Shown in pieces: positions 1-6,745 of a DNA stretch of 13,586 nt. Both the position numbers and the translations under genes were made by a program. Origin of the DNA: DATBMY01 sp036554605 (GTDB taxonomy: Bacteria; Acidobacteriota; Blastocatellia; UBA7656); the NCBI GenBank assembly GCA_036554605.1, contig DATBMY010000400.1, forward strand, positions 1 through 13,586, written 5' to 3'. Numbering within the stretch: the stretch's first letter is position 1; the number at the start of each line of letters is the position of its first letter. The notes beneath the pieces are model-generated. The model was given only the letters and a program-made list of their open reading frames with translations. It was not told where the DNA came from and made no database searches.

Positions 1-42
1 CAGCCTTTTTGGCCTGAGCGAGGGACTGGATTCGAAATACAT
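1..42 (-). CDS. Probable N-terminus of a leftward gene (partial, product unknown)
   Basis: A leftward reading frame opens with ATG at 42-40 and stays open to the window edge, giving MYFESSPSLRPKRL. On the same strand a purine-rich GGAGAGAGG stretch lies about 6 nt upstream of the ATG, a reasonable ribosome binding site. A good leftward promoter sequence lies about 130 bp upstream. Fourteen residues are too few to assign a family, and the frame could be open by chance. The call rests on the start, the ribosome binding site and the promoter together. Confidence 0.33.
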   Translation of the reverse strand, partial: MYFESSPSLRPKRL

Positions 43-168
43 GACGACCTCTCTCCGTTTTACAAGAAAGTACCCAGGGGCCGGCACACGCACACTTCCA
101 GCATTAGGCAAAGGGGCAGAACAGAATTAACCTGCTATTCGCCTGATTATTGGGCCTGTGGTGGTCGC

Positions 169-198
169 ATTATAGATTAAAGAACGGCGCGAGGTAAA
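169..198 (-). promoter_or_regulatory. Candidate leftward sigma70-type promoter
   Basis: On the minus strand there is a perfect TATAAT -10 box (174-169) and a TTTACC -35-like box (198-193; four of six consensus bases), separated by 18 bp. It would drive the gene that starts at 42 with a leader of about 120 nt. The -35 box lies in the loop of the DUF983 terminator hairpin, so the two elements share DNA. This is seen by eye only. Confidence 0.4.
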
Positions 199-210
199 GA
201 CGCGCGCCGT
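184..210 (-). terminator. Rho-independent-like terminator after the DUF983 gene
   Basis: ACGGCGCG (184-191) and CGCGCCGT (203-210) form a perfect 8-bp GC-rich stem with an 11-nt loop. In the leftward direction the stem is followed by TTCTTTAATC, a short T-rich tract. It lies 34-60 bp beyond the stop codon of the leftward DUF983 gene. A second, imperfect inverted repeat (221-245, GAGCC/GGCTC arms) overlaps the stop codon itself. The T-tract is not pure, so termination efficiency is uncertain. Confidence 0.55.
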
Positions 211-243
211 CTAATGCAACGAGCCGGGCTAAATCGACCGGGC

Positions 244-633
244 TCAGGCCGGGTCGCTTTCGGGAGGGTCGATCAAATAGTCGAAACTTAACCACAGGCT
301 CCGCGCGTGGCGATAGAAGAGAATCGGTAGAAGCACCGCTAAGACGAAGAGTATCGTAAAAATCTTCGAGTCGGCGGCCGGGAAAAAGAGTATCAGCGCG
401 AGGTATGTAATAAAGATAATCCCTTCGGTCGCCATCACATTGAAATAGATGGCGCCGACAAAATAACCTTGCTCGCGCCAGAACTCCATTGCGCACACCT
501 CGCATGCTCGATTCATCCTGACGACTCTATTAAAGAGGCGGCCCTGGCCGCACCTCGGGCAGCGCAGTCTCAGGCCGCGGCCTAATATCAGCTTTGCTCT
601 GGCGAGCTTCATCGCTTTTATGTTAGCAACCAT
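244..633 (-). CDS. DUF983 family zinc-ribbon membrane protein
   Basis: This 129-residue protein matches the DUF983 pattern. A zinc-ribbon-like pair of CxxC motifs (C25-P-R-C28-GQGRLF and C44-E-V-C47) is followed by FWREQGYFVGAIYFN, two hydrophobic membrane segments (about 57-84 and 90-107) and the family-typical tail RHARSLWLSFDYLIDP. DUF983 proteins are small bacterial inner-membrane proteins of unknown biochemical role. The zinc ribbon probably faces the cytoplasm. The length is normal for the family. The start at 633 gives the full frame; an internal ATG at 612 (MKLARAK) is also possible, and neither has a strong ribosome binding site. The gene is divergent from the glycosyltransferase operon, about 98 bp away, and is followed by a clear hairpin. 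Confidence 0.9.
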   Translation of the reverse strand: MVANIKAMKLARAKLILGRGLRLRCPRCGQGRLFNRVVRMNRACEVCAMEFWREQGYFVGAIYFNVMATEGIIFITYLALILFFPAADSKIFTILFVLAVLLPILFYRHARSLWLSFDYLIDPPESDPA

Positions 634-731
634 AAGGCCTATTCCAAAGATAATGAGCCCCCATCCGGCAGATTAGATCCTCCGCGATGAGTCGCAATTG
701 CTTTTGTAATCTGCTAATTTTTTTCTTTCCA

Positions 732-1736
732 ATGACGAAGCTCATTATACAGATACCCTGTTACAACGAAGAGAAGACTCTTCCCGTGACGCTTTCGGCG
801 CTGCCTCGCCAGCTATCGGGCATAGATATTGTCGAATGGCTTGTCATCGACGACGGCAGCGGCGACCGGACCGTAGAAGTGGCGCGCCAGTTCGGCGTTG
901 ATCACATCGTCAGCTTTTCGCATAACCAGGGGCTCGCCAAGGCATTCATGGCCGGCATCGAGGCGTCGCTTCGCGCCGGGGCCGATATTATCGTCAATAC
1001 CGATGCCGACAACCAGTACCGGGCCGAGGACATTCCGCTGCTTATCGAGCCGATTCTTCAAAGCAGGGCCGACATAGTCATAGGCGCGCGCCCAATAAGC
1101 GACATAGAGCATTTTTCGCCGACAAAGAAACTGCTGCAAAAGGTCGGCAGCCGCGTCGTGCGCGCCGCAAGCAAGACAAAGGTCGAAGACGCGCCGAGCG
1201 GATTTCGCGCCATGAGCCGCAACGCCGCGATGCGCCTGAACGTCTTTAACGAATATACCTACACGCTGGAGACGATAATTCAGGCGGGACAAAACGGGCT
1301 TGTCGTCACTTCGGTCCCCATCAGGACGAATGAGAATCTAAGACCGTCGCGGCTCATCAAGGGTATCCCCTCTTATATCGTGCAATCGCTTTTTACGATC
1401 CTGCGCATATTCATGACCTACAAGCCGCTCAGGTTCTTCCTGCTAGCCGGATCGATCCCCTTCTCCGCCGGGTTTCTGCTCGGGGTGCGCTGGCTGGTGC
1501 TTTACTGGAGCGGCACGCCGCGCTCGCATGTTCCGAGCCTGATACTTGCCTCGCTTCTGATGCTGATAGGCGTGCAGTTGTGGATATTCGGACTGGTCGC
1601 CGACCTGCTCGGCGTCAATCGCAAGATGCTTGAAGAGATTCAACTGAGGATTCGACGCTCCGAATACGATTCCAGCGCGCGGCGACGCTATACGAGCTCC
1701 GCATTTTCGAGCGTCGAGTTCGAGGATAAGAAATAA
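732..1736 (+). CDS. Family 2 glycosyltransferase, polyprenyl-phosphate sugar synthase type
   Basis: A GT2 (GT-A fold) enzyme of 334 residues with two C-terminal membrane helices, the layout of enzymes that transfer a sugar from a nucleotide donor to polyprenyl phosphate. Counting from the chosen start, motifs in order are IPCYNEEKTL (8-17), the nucleotide-binding DDGSGDRT (40-47), the DxD metal motif in NTDADNQY (89-96), GARP (118-121), APSGFRAMSR (154-163), and hydrophobic segments at about 234-257 and 267-290. The tail LLGVNRKMLEEIQLR is typical of this group. I chose the ATG at 732 because homologous proteins begin right before the first beta strand. An ATG at 687 in the same frame would add 15 unlikely residues (FCNLLIFFFP). 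Neither start has a convincing ribosome binding site. The next gene starts 17 bp downstream, so an operon is likely. Sugar and acceptor are unknown. Confidence 0.9.
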   Translation: MTKLIIQIPCYNEEKTLPVTLSALPRQLSGIDIVEWLVIDDGSGDRTVEVARQFGVDHIVSFSHNQGLAKAFMAGIEASLRAGADIIVNTDADNQYRAEDIPLLIEPILQSRADIVIGARPISDIEHFSPTKKLLQKVGSRVVRAASKTKVEDAPSGFRAMSRNAAMRLNVFNEYTYTLETIIQAGQNGLVVTSVPIRTNENLRPSRLIKGIPSYIVQSLFTILRIFMTYKPLRFFLLAGSIPFSAGFLLGVRWLVLYWSGTPRSHVPSLILASLLMLIGVQLWIFGLVADLLGVNRKMLEEIQLRIRRSEYDSSARRRYTSSAFSSVEFEDKK

Positions 1737-1753
1737 CGAGTCGGGGCTCGCCA

Positions 1754-3346
1754 ATGAGTAAAGACCTTTTCGCCCGCGAGGCGCTTGCCCAGATTCCAAA
1801 GCTGCTGACCCTGCTGGACCGCAATCCGCACAGTCCGACCTATGGCTGCTTCGACAGGAATTACTGGCACTACCGCATAATCGATTTCCCGAGCGGCATG
1901 GCGCAGGAGTTCGCATACCCGGTCGCGCTCGCCTCATCGCTCGACATACCGGGCAATCCTTTTTACCGCGCCGGGGCCCTCAAGGAATGGGTGCGGGCGG
2001 CAATAATATTCGCCGCCCGCAGCGCGCACAAAGACGGCTCTTGCGACGATTACTTCCCTTACGAGCGTGCCGCGGGAGCGGCGGCCTTTTCGCTGCTCGC
2101 CTGTATTGAAAGCGCCGAGCTTCTCAACATCGTCGATGCGGAAGCGAGCGACTTTTTTCGGATGCGCGCCGACTATCTCGCCTCTCATAACGAGAGCGGC
2201 CGGTTGACGAATCACCAGGCGCTGATCGTCTTATGCCTGGAGCTGCTGTCGCGCAAGCTCAACACGTCGAGATGGGACAAGGCGAAACGCGAGCGACTTG
2301 AGAGAGTGCTCGCCTGGCAAAGCAGCGAAGGATGGTTTCAGGAGTACGAAGGGTGCGATCCGGGTTATCACACCCTGACGCTTTCGGTGCTCGCAAGACT
2401 CTACCAACTGGACCCGTCGCCAGTGTTGAAAGAGGCTATAGAGCGCGCAGTGCGCCTGGCCGCGGAGTTCATACACCCGGACGGTACCTTCGGGGGTGAA
2501 TACGGCAGCCGCAACACCTACAACTTCTTCCCGCACGGGTTCGAGAGCGCGGGCCGGTGGATGCCCGAGGCGCTTTCGGTCAACGACCAGTTTCTTAAGG
2601 GGCTCGCCGCCGGGCTTTCGCCCTGCTACAGCGACGATCACATAATCGGCCACCACGCGTGGAGCTACTTGCTTGCGTGGAGAGATTTCGTAGCCGAGCG
2701 CCCCGTCGCAAGCGCGCGCGCGCGCGGCCGGGTGTGGCTCAAAGAGGCGGGCATATTGATCGAGCGGCGCGGCGACAGCGAAGCCTACATAGCGCTAAAC
2801 AAGGGCGGGCTTTTCAAGATATTTCGCGGCGACCGGCTCGTCGCCTCCGACACTCAAATATCGGTACGCGCGCGAGCGGGCCGCAAAGCCAAGAACGCCG
2901 TCGCTCATCTTGTCGACCGGTATGAAACTCGTATAGAAGATAATCTGGTAACGGTGCGGGGCTCGCTGGGCTGGGCTAAACAGGCGCGCATGACTACAAT
3001 AAAACTCCTGGCGCTACGCATAGCGATGCTCGCACTCGGGCGGTTTTTTCCGGACCTCGTGCGAAAGCTGCTTCAAAAGATGCTGGTGACGGGCAAGCAG
3101 GACGCGCCTTTCACTTTTATAAGGACGCTCCGATGGCAAGAGGGCAGATGGAAAGTCAGCGATGAGCTTTCGGCCCGCTCGTGGGGCGATGTAGAGTCGG
3201 TCGGGTTTGGGTGCGATCAAACATCGATCTACGTCGTAATGAGCCGGACGTATCAAGCCGGACAACTGCAAGGGTGGACCGATCTGACACCGGCCGTCGG
3301 AAGGCTGGCGCCGGGCGAGCCGCTCAAGGTCGAGCGAGAGTATTAA
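1754..3346 (+). CDS. Uncharacterised protein, alpha/alpha-toroid plus beta-sandwich type (heparinase-like or hydrolase-like fold)
   Basis: I do not recognise a named family. The protein has 530 residues. Residues 1-315 look all-helical, with repeated aromatic-rich motifs that suit an (alpha/alpha) toroid: CFDRNYWHY (32-40), DGSCDDYFPYERA (94-106), the Trp/Tyr-rich GWFQEYEGCDPGYHTL (193-208), NFFPHGFE (257-264) and DDHIIGHHAWSY (294-305). Residues 325-515 look beta-rich, interrupted by a hydrophobic or amphipathic stretch (about 415-445). Helical toroid followed by beta-sandwich is the layout of heparinase II/III-like lyases and some glycoside hydrolases. The conserved-looking Tyr, His, Asp and Glu residues suit carbohydrate binding. 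There is no signal peptide, so the protein appears cytoplasmic or membrane-associated, odd for a lyase. It lies 17 bp from each glycosyltransferase, which implies a shared glycan pathway. Catalytic activity is inference only. Confidence 0.85.
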   Translation: MSKDLFAREALAQIPKLLTLLDRNPHSPTYGCFDRNYWHYRIIDFPSGMAQEFAYPVALASSLDIPGNPFYRAGALKEWVRAAIIFAARSAHKDGSCDDYFPYERAAGAAAFSLLACIESAELLNIVDAEASDFFRMRADYLASHNESGRLTNHQALIVLCLELLSRKLNTSRWDKAKRERLERVLAWQSSEGWFQEYEGCDPGYHTLTLSVLARLYQLDPSPVLKEAIERAVRLAAEFIHPDGTFGGEYGSRNTYNFFPHGFESAGRWMPEALSVNDQFLKGLAAGLSPCYSDDHIIGHHAWSYLLAWRDFVAERPVASARARGRVWLKEAGILIERRGDSEAYIALNKGGLFKIFRGDRLVASDTQISVRARAGRKAKNAVAHLVDRYETRIEDNLVTVRGSLGWAKQARMTTIKLLALRIAMLALGRFFPDLVRKLLQKMLVTGKQDAPFTFIRTLRWQEGRWKVSDELSARSWGDVESVGFGCDQTSIYVVMSRTYQAGQLQGWTDLTPAVGRLAPGEPLKVEREY

Positions 3347-3363
3347 AAGGACCGGAAAAGTTT

Positions 3364-5082
3364 ATGGAGACCGCAATTGCCAGGATGGCCGAGCCGCTTG
3401 AGAGCGTCGAGCAAAAAATAACGGCGCTGCTCACATCGAAGTGGCTCCCCATATTAATAATCTCTTACGGAATAATACTGCGCGCCGCGCGCTATTTCTT
3501 TAACCCCGCGCTCTATGTCGACGAGGGGTCGCTCGCGCTAAACATCATACATCGCCCGCTCGGGGGGCTGCTTCACTCCTTAGACTACAACCAGGCCGCG
3601 CCCTTCGGCTTTCTCGCGCTTGAGCGCATAGCGTTCCTGGCCTTCGGCCAGAGCGAATACGCGCTAAGGCTCGTCCCCTTCCTCGCTTCAATCGCCGCGC
3701 TCTTCCTCTTTTATGAAGTCGCCCGCCGGGTGCTGGCGGCGTGGGCTGCTCCAATCGCGCTCGCGCTGTTTGCAGTCTCCGATCATATGATCTATTACGG
3801 CGCGCAGATCAAGCAGTATTCGAGCGACACGGCCGCCACGTTGCTAGTGGTGCTTGCGGGGCTTGAGATCGCGTCGAAAAGACTCACGCCGCTGCGCGCT
3901 CTGCTGTTTGCGCTCACCGGGGCCGCGATCCTCTGGCTATCTCACCCGTCGGTCTTCGTGCTTGCCGGAGTGGGCACCGCGCTTCTGCTCGGGGCCATAA
4001 AGCGCAAGGACTGGCCGTCGCTCAAGCTGCTCGCATTTTCAATCGCCGGGTGGCTGGCAAGCTTCGCCCTATTTTACGCGGTCTCTTTAAGCAAGCTGGG
4101 CGCAAACCAGACGCTCGAAAGCTCGTGGAACCGCAAAGGCACTTTCATGCCGCTGCCACCCACTACGCTTAAAGAGTTCGGCTGGTTTCCCGACGCGTTC
4201 TTCAGCATGTTTACCAACCCCGTTGGATCGCCCTTCCCCATTGCCGCGGGGCTGGTCTTCATAATCGGGTGCGCGGCGCTGCTTCGCAAAAAGACTCATT
4301 TGCTCATGCTCACCGCGCCGGTACTGTTTACGCTGCTCGGTTCGGCGGCCCACAAGTATCCGTTCGGGCGCAGGCTGCTTTTATTCATTGTCCCGCTCGT
4401 CATGCTGGTGATGATTGCGGGCGTACAGTACCTGATAGAAGCGCGCGGCAAGTGGTCGCTTATTGCCGGAGTCTTGATACTTGAGCTGATGCTGTACCAG
4501 ATAGCCGCGGGCGGGGCGAGTCTGCCTTCGATGAAGAGACTGGCCGCATTCGTGGCTGTGAGCTTTGCGATTATCGGCGCGACCGTCTGGCTCATAGCCA
4601 GACGCGAGCATTTAAAGTACGGCTTTGCGGCGGGCGCGATGATCGCGCTTCTGCTTTTACTCCAGCCGGCGGCGGGCGCTACCCGGCACATGTTCAACCA
4701 GCGCGCCCGCCAAAACATCAAGCCCGTTATGAAGTACGTTGCGGAAAACCGGCAGCCGGGCGATACGCTTTATGTCTATTATCACCAGCGCGAATCGTTC
4801 CTCTATTACGCCGGGAAGTATGGATACAAGGAAGGCGAGTACATAATCGGCATCGACCCGCGCAACGAAAAGAAGCGGCTCATAAAAGAGCAGTACCGCG
4901 CAGATCTCGATCAGCTTCGAGGCCGCGGCCGCGTCTGGGTCATGTTTTCGCACGTGCGCTCGCCGGGCGGCGTCAACGAGGAAGAGGCTTTTGTTGGCTA
5001 TCTGGACTCTATTGGCAAGCAGCTACATTATCATAAAAGCCACGGCGCATCGGTCTACCTGTACGACCTCGTATCGCCTTAG
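3364..5082 (+). CDS. GT39/ArnT/PMT-like multi-pass membrane glycosyltransferase
   Basis: From the ATG at 3364 the protein has 572 residues with about ten hydrophobic membrane segments between residues 27 and 490 and a soluble C-terminal domain (about 500-572) ending ASVYLYDLVSP. The acidic pair D53-E54 in YVDEGSLALN, after the first membrane helix, matches the catalytic or metal-binding Asp-Glu of the GT-C fold (PMT, ArnT, GT39). These enzymes take a sugar from a lipid-phosphate donor and transfer it at the outer face of the membrane. I chose 3364 because AAGGACCGGAAAAG lies just upstream and the first helix follows soon after. The frame stays open back to 3181, but that part overlaps the previous gene and reads as Arg-rich shadow. 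It is the third gene of the glycan cassette, 17 bp after the toroid protein. The upstream GT2 could supply its lipid-linked donor. The acceptor is unknown. Confidence 0.87.
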   Translation: METAIARMAEPLESVEQKITALLTSKWLPILIISYGIILRAARYFFNPALYVDEGSLALNIIHRPLGGLLHSLDYNQAAPFGFLALERIAFLAFGQSEYALRLVPFLASIAALFLFYEVARRVLAAWAAPIALALFAVSDHMIYYGAQIKQYSSDTAATLLVVLAGLEIASKRLTPLRALLFALTGAAILWLSHPSVFVLAGVGTALLLGAIKRKDWPSLKLLAFSIAGWLASFALFYAVSLSKLGANQTLESSWNRKGTFMPLPPTTLKEFGWFPDAFFSMFTNPVGSPFPIAAGLVFIIGCAALLRKKTHLLMLTAPVLFTLLGSAAHKYPFGRRLLLFIVPLVMLVMIAGVQYLIEARGKWSLIAGVLILELMLYQIAAGGASLPSMKRLAAFVAVSFAIIGATVWLIARREHLKYGFAAGAMIALLLLLQPAAGATRHMFNQRARQNIKPVMKYVAENRQPGDTLYVYYHQRESFLYYAGKYGYKEGEYIIGIDPRNEKKRLIKEQYRADLDQLRGRGRVWVMFSHVRSPGGVNEEEAFVGYLDSIGKQLHYHKSHGASVYLYDLVSP

Positions 5083-5198
5083 CGAGAAAGGCTCGGGCTT
5101 TCGACCGGCGCGGCCTGGCCGGCCGGTTGCCTGCTTGAGCAAGCCGGGGCCGCCGATAAAGCCAGGAGCATCAGGATTGTTATAGCGACTCGCCGCAT
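5079..5198 (-). CDS. Possible 39-residue lipoprotein-like small protein
   Basis: A leftward 39-codon frame starts with ATG at 5198 and ends with TAA at 5081-5079. It begins MRRVAITILMLLALSAAPAC: two arginines, a hydrophobic core, then a cysteine at residue 20. A short polar tail (SSRQPAGQAAPVESPSLSR) follows. This is the pattern of an entericidin-like or other small lipoprotein, although the lipobox (APAC) is weak because of the proline. A GGGGGAT stretch just upstream of the ATG could serve as a ribosome binding site. Its stop codon overlaps by 4 nt the end of the oppositely oriented GT39-like gene. It could also be chance: the region is GC-rich and the ORF is short. If it is not real, the interval holds nothing else I recognise. 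Confidence 0.33.
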   Translation of the reverse strand: MRRVAITILMLLALSAAPACSSRQPAGQAAPVESPSLSR

Positions 5199-5302
5199 CC
5201 TATCCCCCTGGAGAGAAGGTTGTGCAATGCGCGTTCCGGGACGGGTGCCGTGAAGTTTGCCGCGGATTTGCGCGTTTTTTAGAAGTTAAACGTCTCCCGC
5301 GC

Positions 5303-5400
5303 TATAGTGTGTATCAAGGCGAGTCAGGCGGTTTGGATTAAAGCGCTTCATCTGTTATTAAAAGAGAGTCCGGAGTCCGGACTTATACGCGTGGAGGAAA
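5303..5400 (+). promoter_or_regulatory. Leader region of the TTG-started lipoprotein: possible -10 box, perfect inverted repeat and ribosome binding site
   Basis: The gap from 5083 to 5406 (324 bp) holds the small leftward ORF on its left and this leader on its right. TATAGT (5303-5308) resembles a -10 box, but I find no well-spaced -35. AGTCCGGAGTCCGGACT (5367-5383) is a perfect inverted repeat with 7-bp arms and a 3-nt centre, either a small RNA hairpin or a protein-binding site. The strong ribosome binding site GGAGGAAA (5393-5400) then sets the TTG start at 5407. The hairpin ends about 10 nt before the ribosome binding site, close enough to affect initiation. No function is shown. Confidence 0.4.
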
Positions 5401-5406
5401 GCTGAT

Positions 5407-6291
5407 TTGATAAGAAAAACACTCGTCATTCTAGCGTGCGCGTTCGCGATTGCGTGCTCGAACGATACTGCCCCCCCGGCAAATTCGAATGCATCGACCT
5501 CTGCGGGCGGGCAGGAGGCCCGGCAGGCCGCGACTCCGGAGGCCCAGCCGCAAGCGGCGACGGGCGGCGATGTCGTATTCAATTTCGTGCAGCCGCTTGG
5601 GCAAAAGAGCATCTATTCGATGGTCGTCGATACGAGCGCCATTAATGAAAGCCCCGCCGGAGAGCAGTCCGTCAGTTTCAAGCTTAGCTCGGATTTCGCG
5701 ACCGAAGTGACGGCGACCAATCCGGACGGCACCTGGAGTGTGAAGAACACTTTTACAAATGTCGCCGTTGACGCAATCCATAACGGCACCCAGGTTCCGT
5801 TTCCCACGACGATGATCGAAGGGAAATCTTTTACAACTACTATGGACCGCAGCGGCCAGATAGTTAAAACGACGCAGAGCGACCTGGCCGGCGGCGTTAA
5901 TTTAGATCAGGTCTTTTCGCAGATGAACGTATCGGCCATGCTGCCGAAAAAGCCGGTCAGAGTCGGCGACAGCTGGCCGTTCGAAATGAGGCAGGAAGTG
6001 CCGGACCCGACCGGCGGCGCTTCGTCGCAGATAATAAGCGGGACCGGAAGGCTCACCGGAGTCTCAAACAATCAAGCGCAGGTCGAGTATCAATTCAGCG
6101 TGCGGATTGCCGGAACCGTAGAGGGCTCAGGCCCCGGCCGCGGCACGCTCTCTTATGACCTCGGCAGGGCGCGAGTTGTCTCAAGCCGCAGCGACCTGGA
6201 GGTTTCAGGTGAGATGCGCTTGCCGAATTCAAATCGTCCGGTCAAGAGCACGACCAAAGTTTCGACTGAGATGCGGCTTCGCGGCGAGTAG
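5407..6291 (+). CDS. Lipoprotein, DUF6263-like
   Basis: The 294-residue protein starts with TTG, fixed by GGAGGAAA 6-13 nt upstream. A GTG nearby at 5391 runs into a stop. MIRKTLVILACAFAIAC is a short lipoprotein signal peptide with C17 (AIAC) as the likely lipidated residue, although the lipobox lacks the usual leucine. A low-complexity Ser/Ala/Pro/Gln linker (18-52) would act as a tether to the membrane. The rest (about 55-294) is beta-rich, with DVVFNFVQPLGQKSIYSM, the DGTW turn, MDRSGQIV, and VRVGDSWPFEM, which resembles the VGDSW motif of DUF6263-type proteins. It has no catalytic motif and is probably an envelope protein. The gene stands alone: 324 bp from the upstream operon and 126 bp before the glutaredoxin gene. 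The family name is from recall. Confidence 0.85.
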   Translation: MIRKTLVILACAFAIACSNDTAPPANSNASTSAGGQEARQAATPEAQPQAATGGDVVFNFVQPLGQKSIYSMVVDTSAINESPAGEQSVSFKLSSDFATEVTATNPDGTWSVKNTFTNVAVDAIHNGTQVPFPTTMIEGKSFTTTMDRSGQIVKTTQSDLAGGVNLDQVFSQMNVSAMLPKKPVRVGDSWPFEMRQEVPDPTGGASSQIISGTGRLTGVSNNQAQVEYQFSVRIAGTVEGSGPGRGTLSYDLGRARVVSSRSDLEVSGEMRLPNSNRPVKSTTKVSTEMRLRGE

Positions 6292-6332
6292 ATTTGCCGC
6301 GCCAGGGGGCGCTGCTCGGTTTTAGCGCATCT

Positions 6333-6360
6333 TTTAACTCTGCTCGCTTCGTAGTAAAAT
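6333..6360 (+). promoter_or_regulatory. Weak candidate promoter upstream of the glutaredoxin-like gene
   Basis: TAAAAT (6355-6360) is five of six for a -10 box. TTTAAC (6333-6338) lies 16 bp upstream but matches only half of a -35 consensus. The gene starts 57 bp after the -10. The 126-bp gap also holds a small GCGCC/GGCGC stem (6299-6312) just after the lipoprotein stop, with no proper T-tract. Confidence 0.25.
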
Positions 6361-6417
6361 CGGGCCGGCTGTTGAAAGAAGAGTAGAATGGACGGATAAG
6401 TATATGGGAGGATCGCA

Positions 6418-6678
6418 ATGGCCGACGTCAAAGTCTATACCACGCAGTGGAGCGCGGACTGCGATAGCGCCAAACAGTTCCTCGACGATGAAGGGATTTT
6501 TTACGAGGAGATTGACATAGAGGATTCGCCCGAAAGCGCCCGCTTTGTGGAAAGGGTAAACGGCGGGCGAAGAATAGTCCCTACTTTCGACATAGACGGA
6601 ACCGTTTTCAGCCTGAAGCCGTTTGATTGGAAGAAACTTCAAAATGAGCTTGAACGTCTTGGGGTTGAAGAGGAATGA
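6418..6678 (+). CDS. Glutaredoxin-family protein with Ser in place of the first active-site Cys
   Basis: This small protein (86 residues) has the mycoredoxin/NrdH-like glutaredoxin layout: beta strand VKVYTTQW, the active-site turn, helix SAKQFLDDEG, YEEIDIEDSPE, then GGRRIVPTFDIDG with the cis-proline V-P (59-60). In relatives the active site reads W-C-x-x-C. Here it is W11-S12-A13-D14-C15, so the nucleophilic cysteine is a serine and only the resolving cysteine remains. Canonical dithiol reduction should therefore not work. A role in binding, in chaperoning, or through C15 is possible. GGGAGGA about 8 nt upstream supports the start. It lies 67 bp before xseA, perhaps in the same transcription unit. 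There is no frameshift or other damage, so the protein looks maintained. Confidence 0.9.
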   Translation: MADVKVYTTQWSADCDSAKQFLDDEGIFYEEIDIEDSPESARFVERVNGGRRIVPTFDIDGTVFSLKPFDWKKLQNELERLGVEEE

Positions 6679-6745
6679 CGCTTTTGCGCGATGAATCTCT
6701 TTCCCGCCAGCCGCACTGGTTTCCAAGTCGCTAGACGAATTTCCG

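Noticed and set aside
3181..3363. N-terminal extension of the GT39-like gene
   Set aside because: It overlaps the end of the toroid gene, is Arg-rich without family features, and a good ribosome binding site precedes the ATG at 3364.
6299..6328. Small GC stems after the DUF6263-like gene as a terminator
   Set aside because: The stems are only 5 bp, compete with each other and lack a T-tract directly after them.
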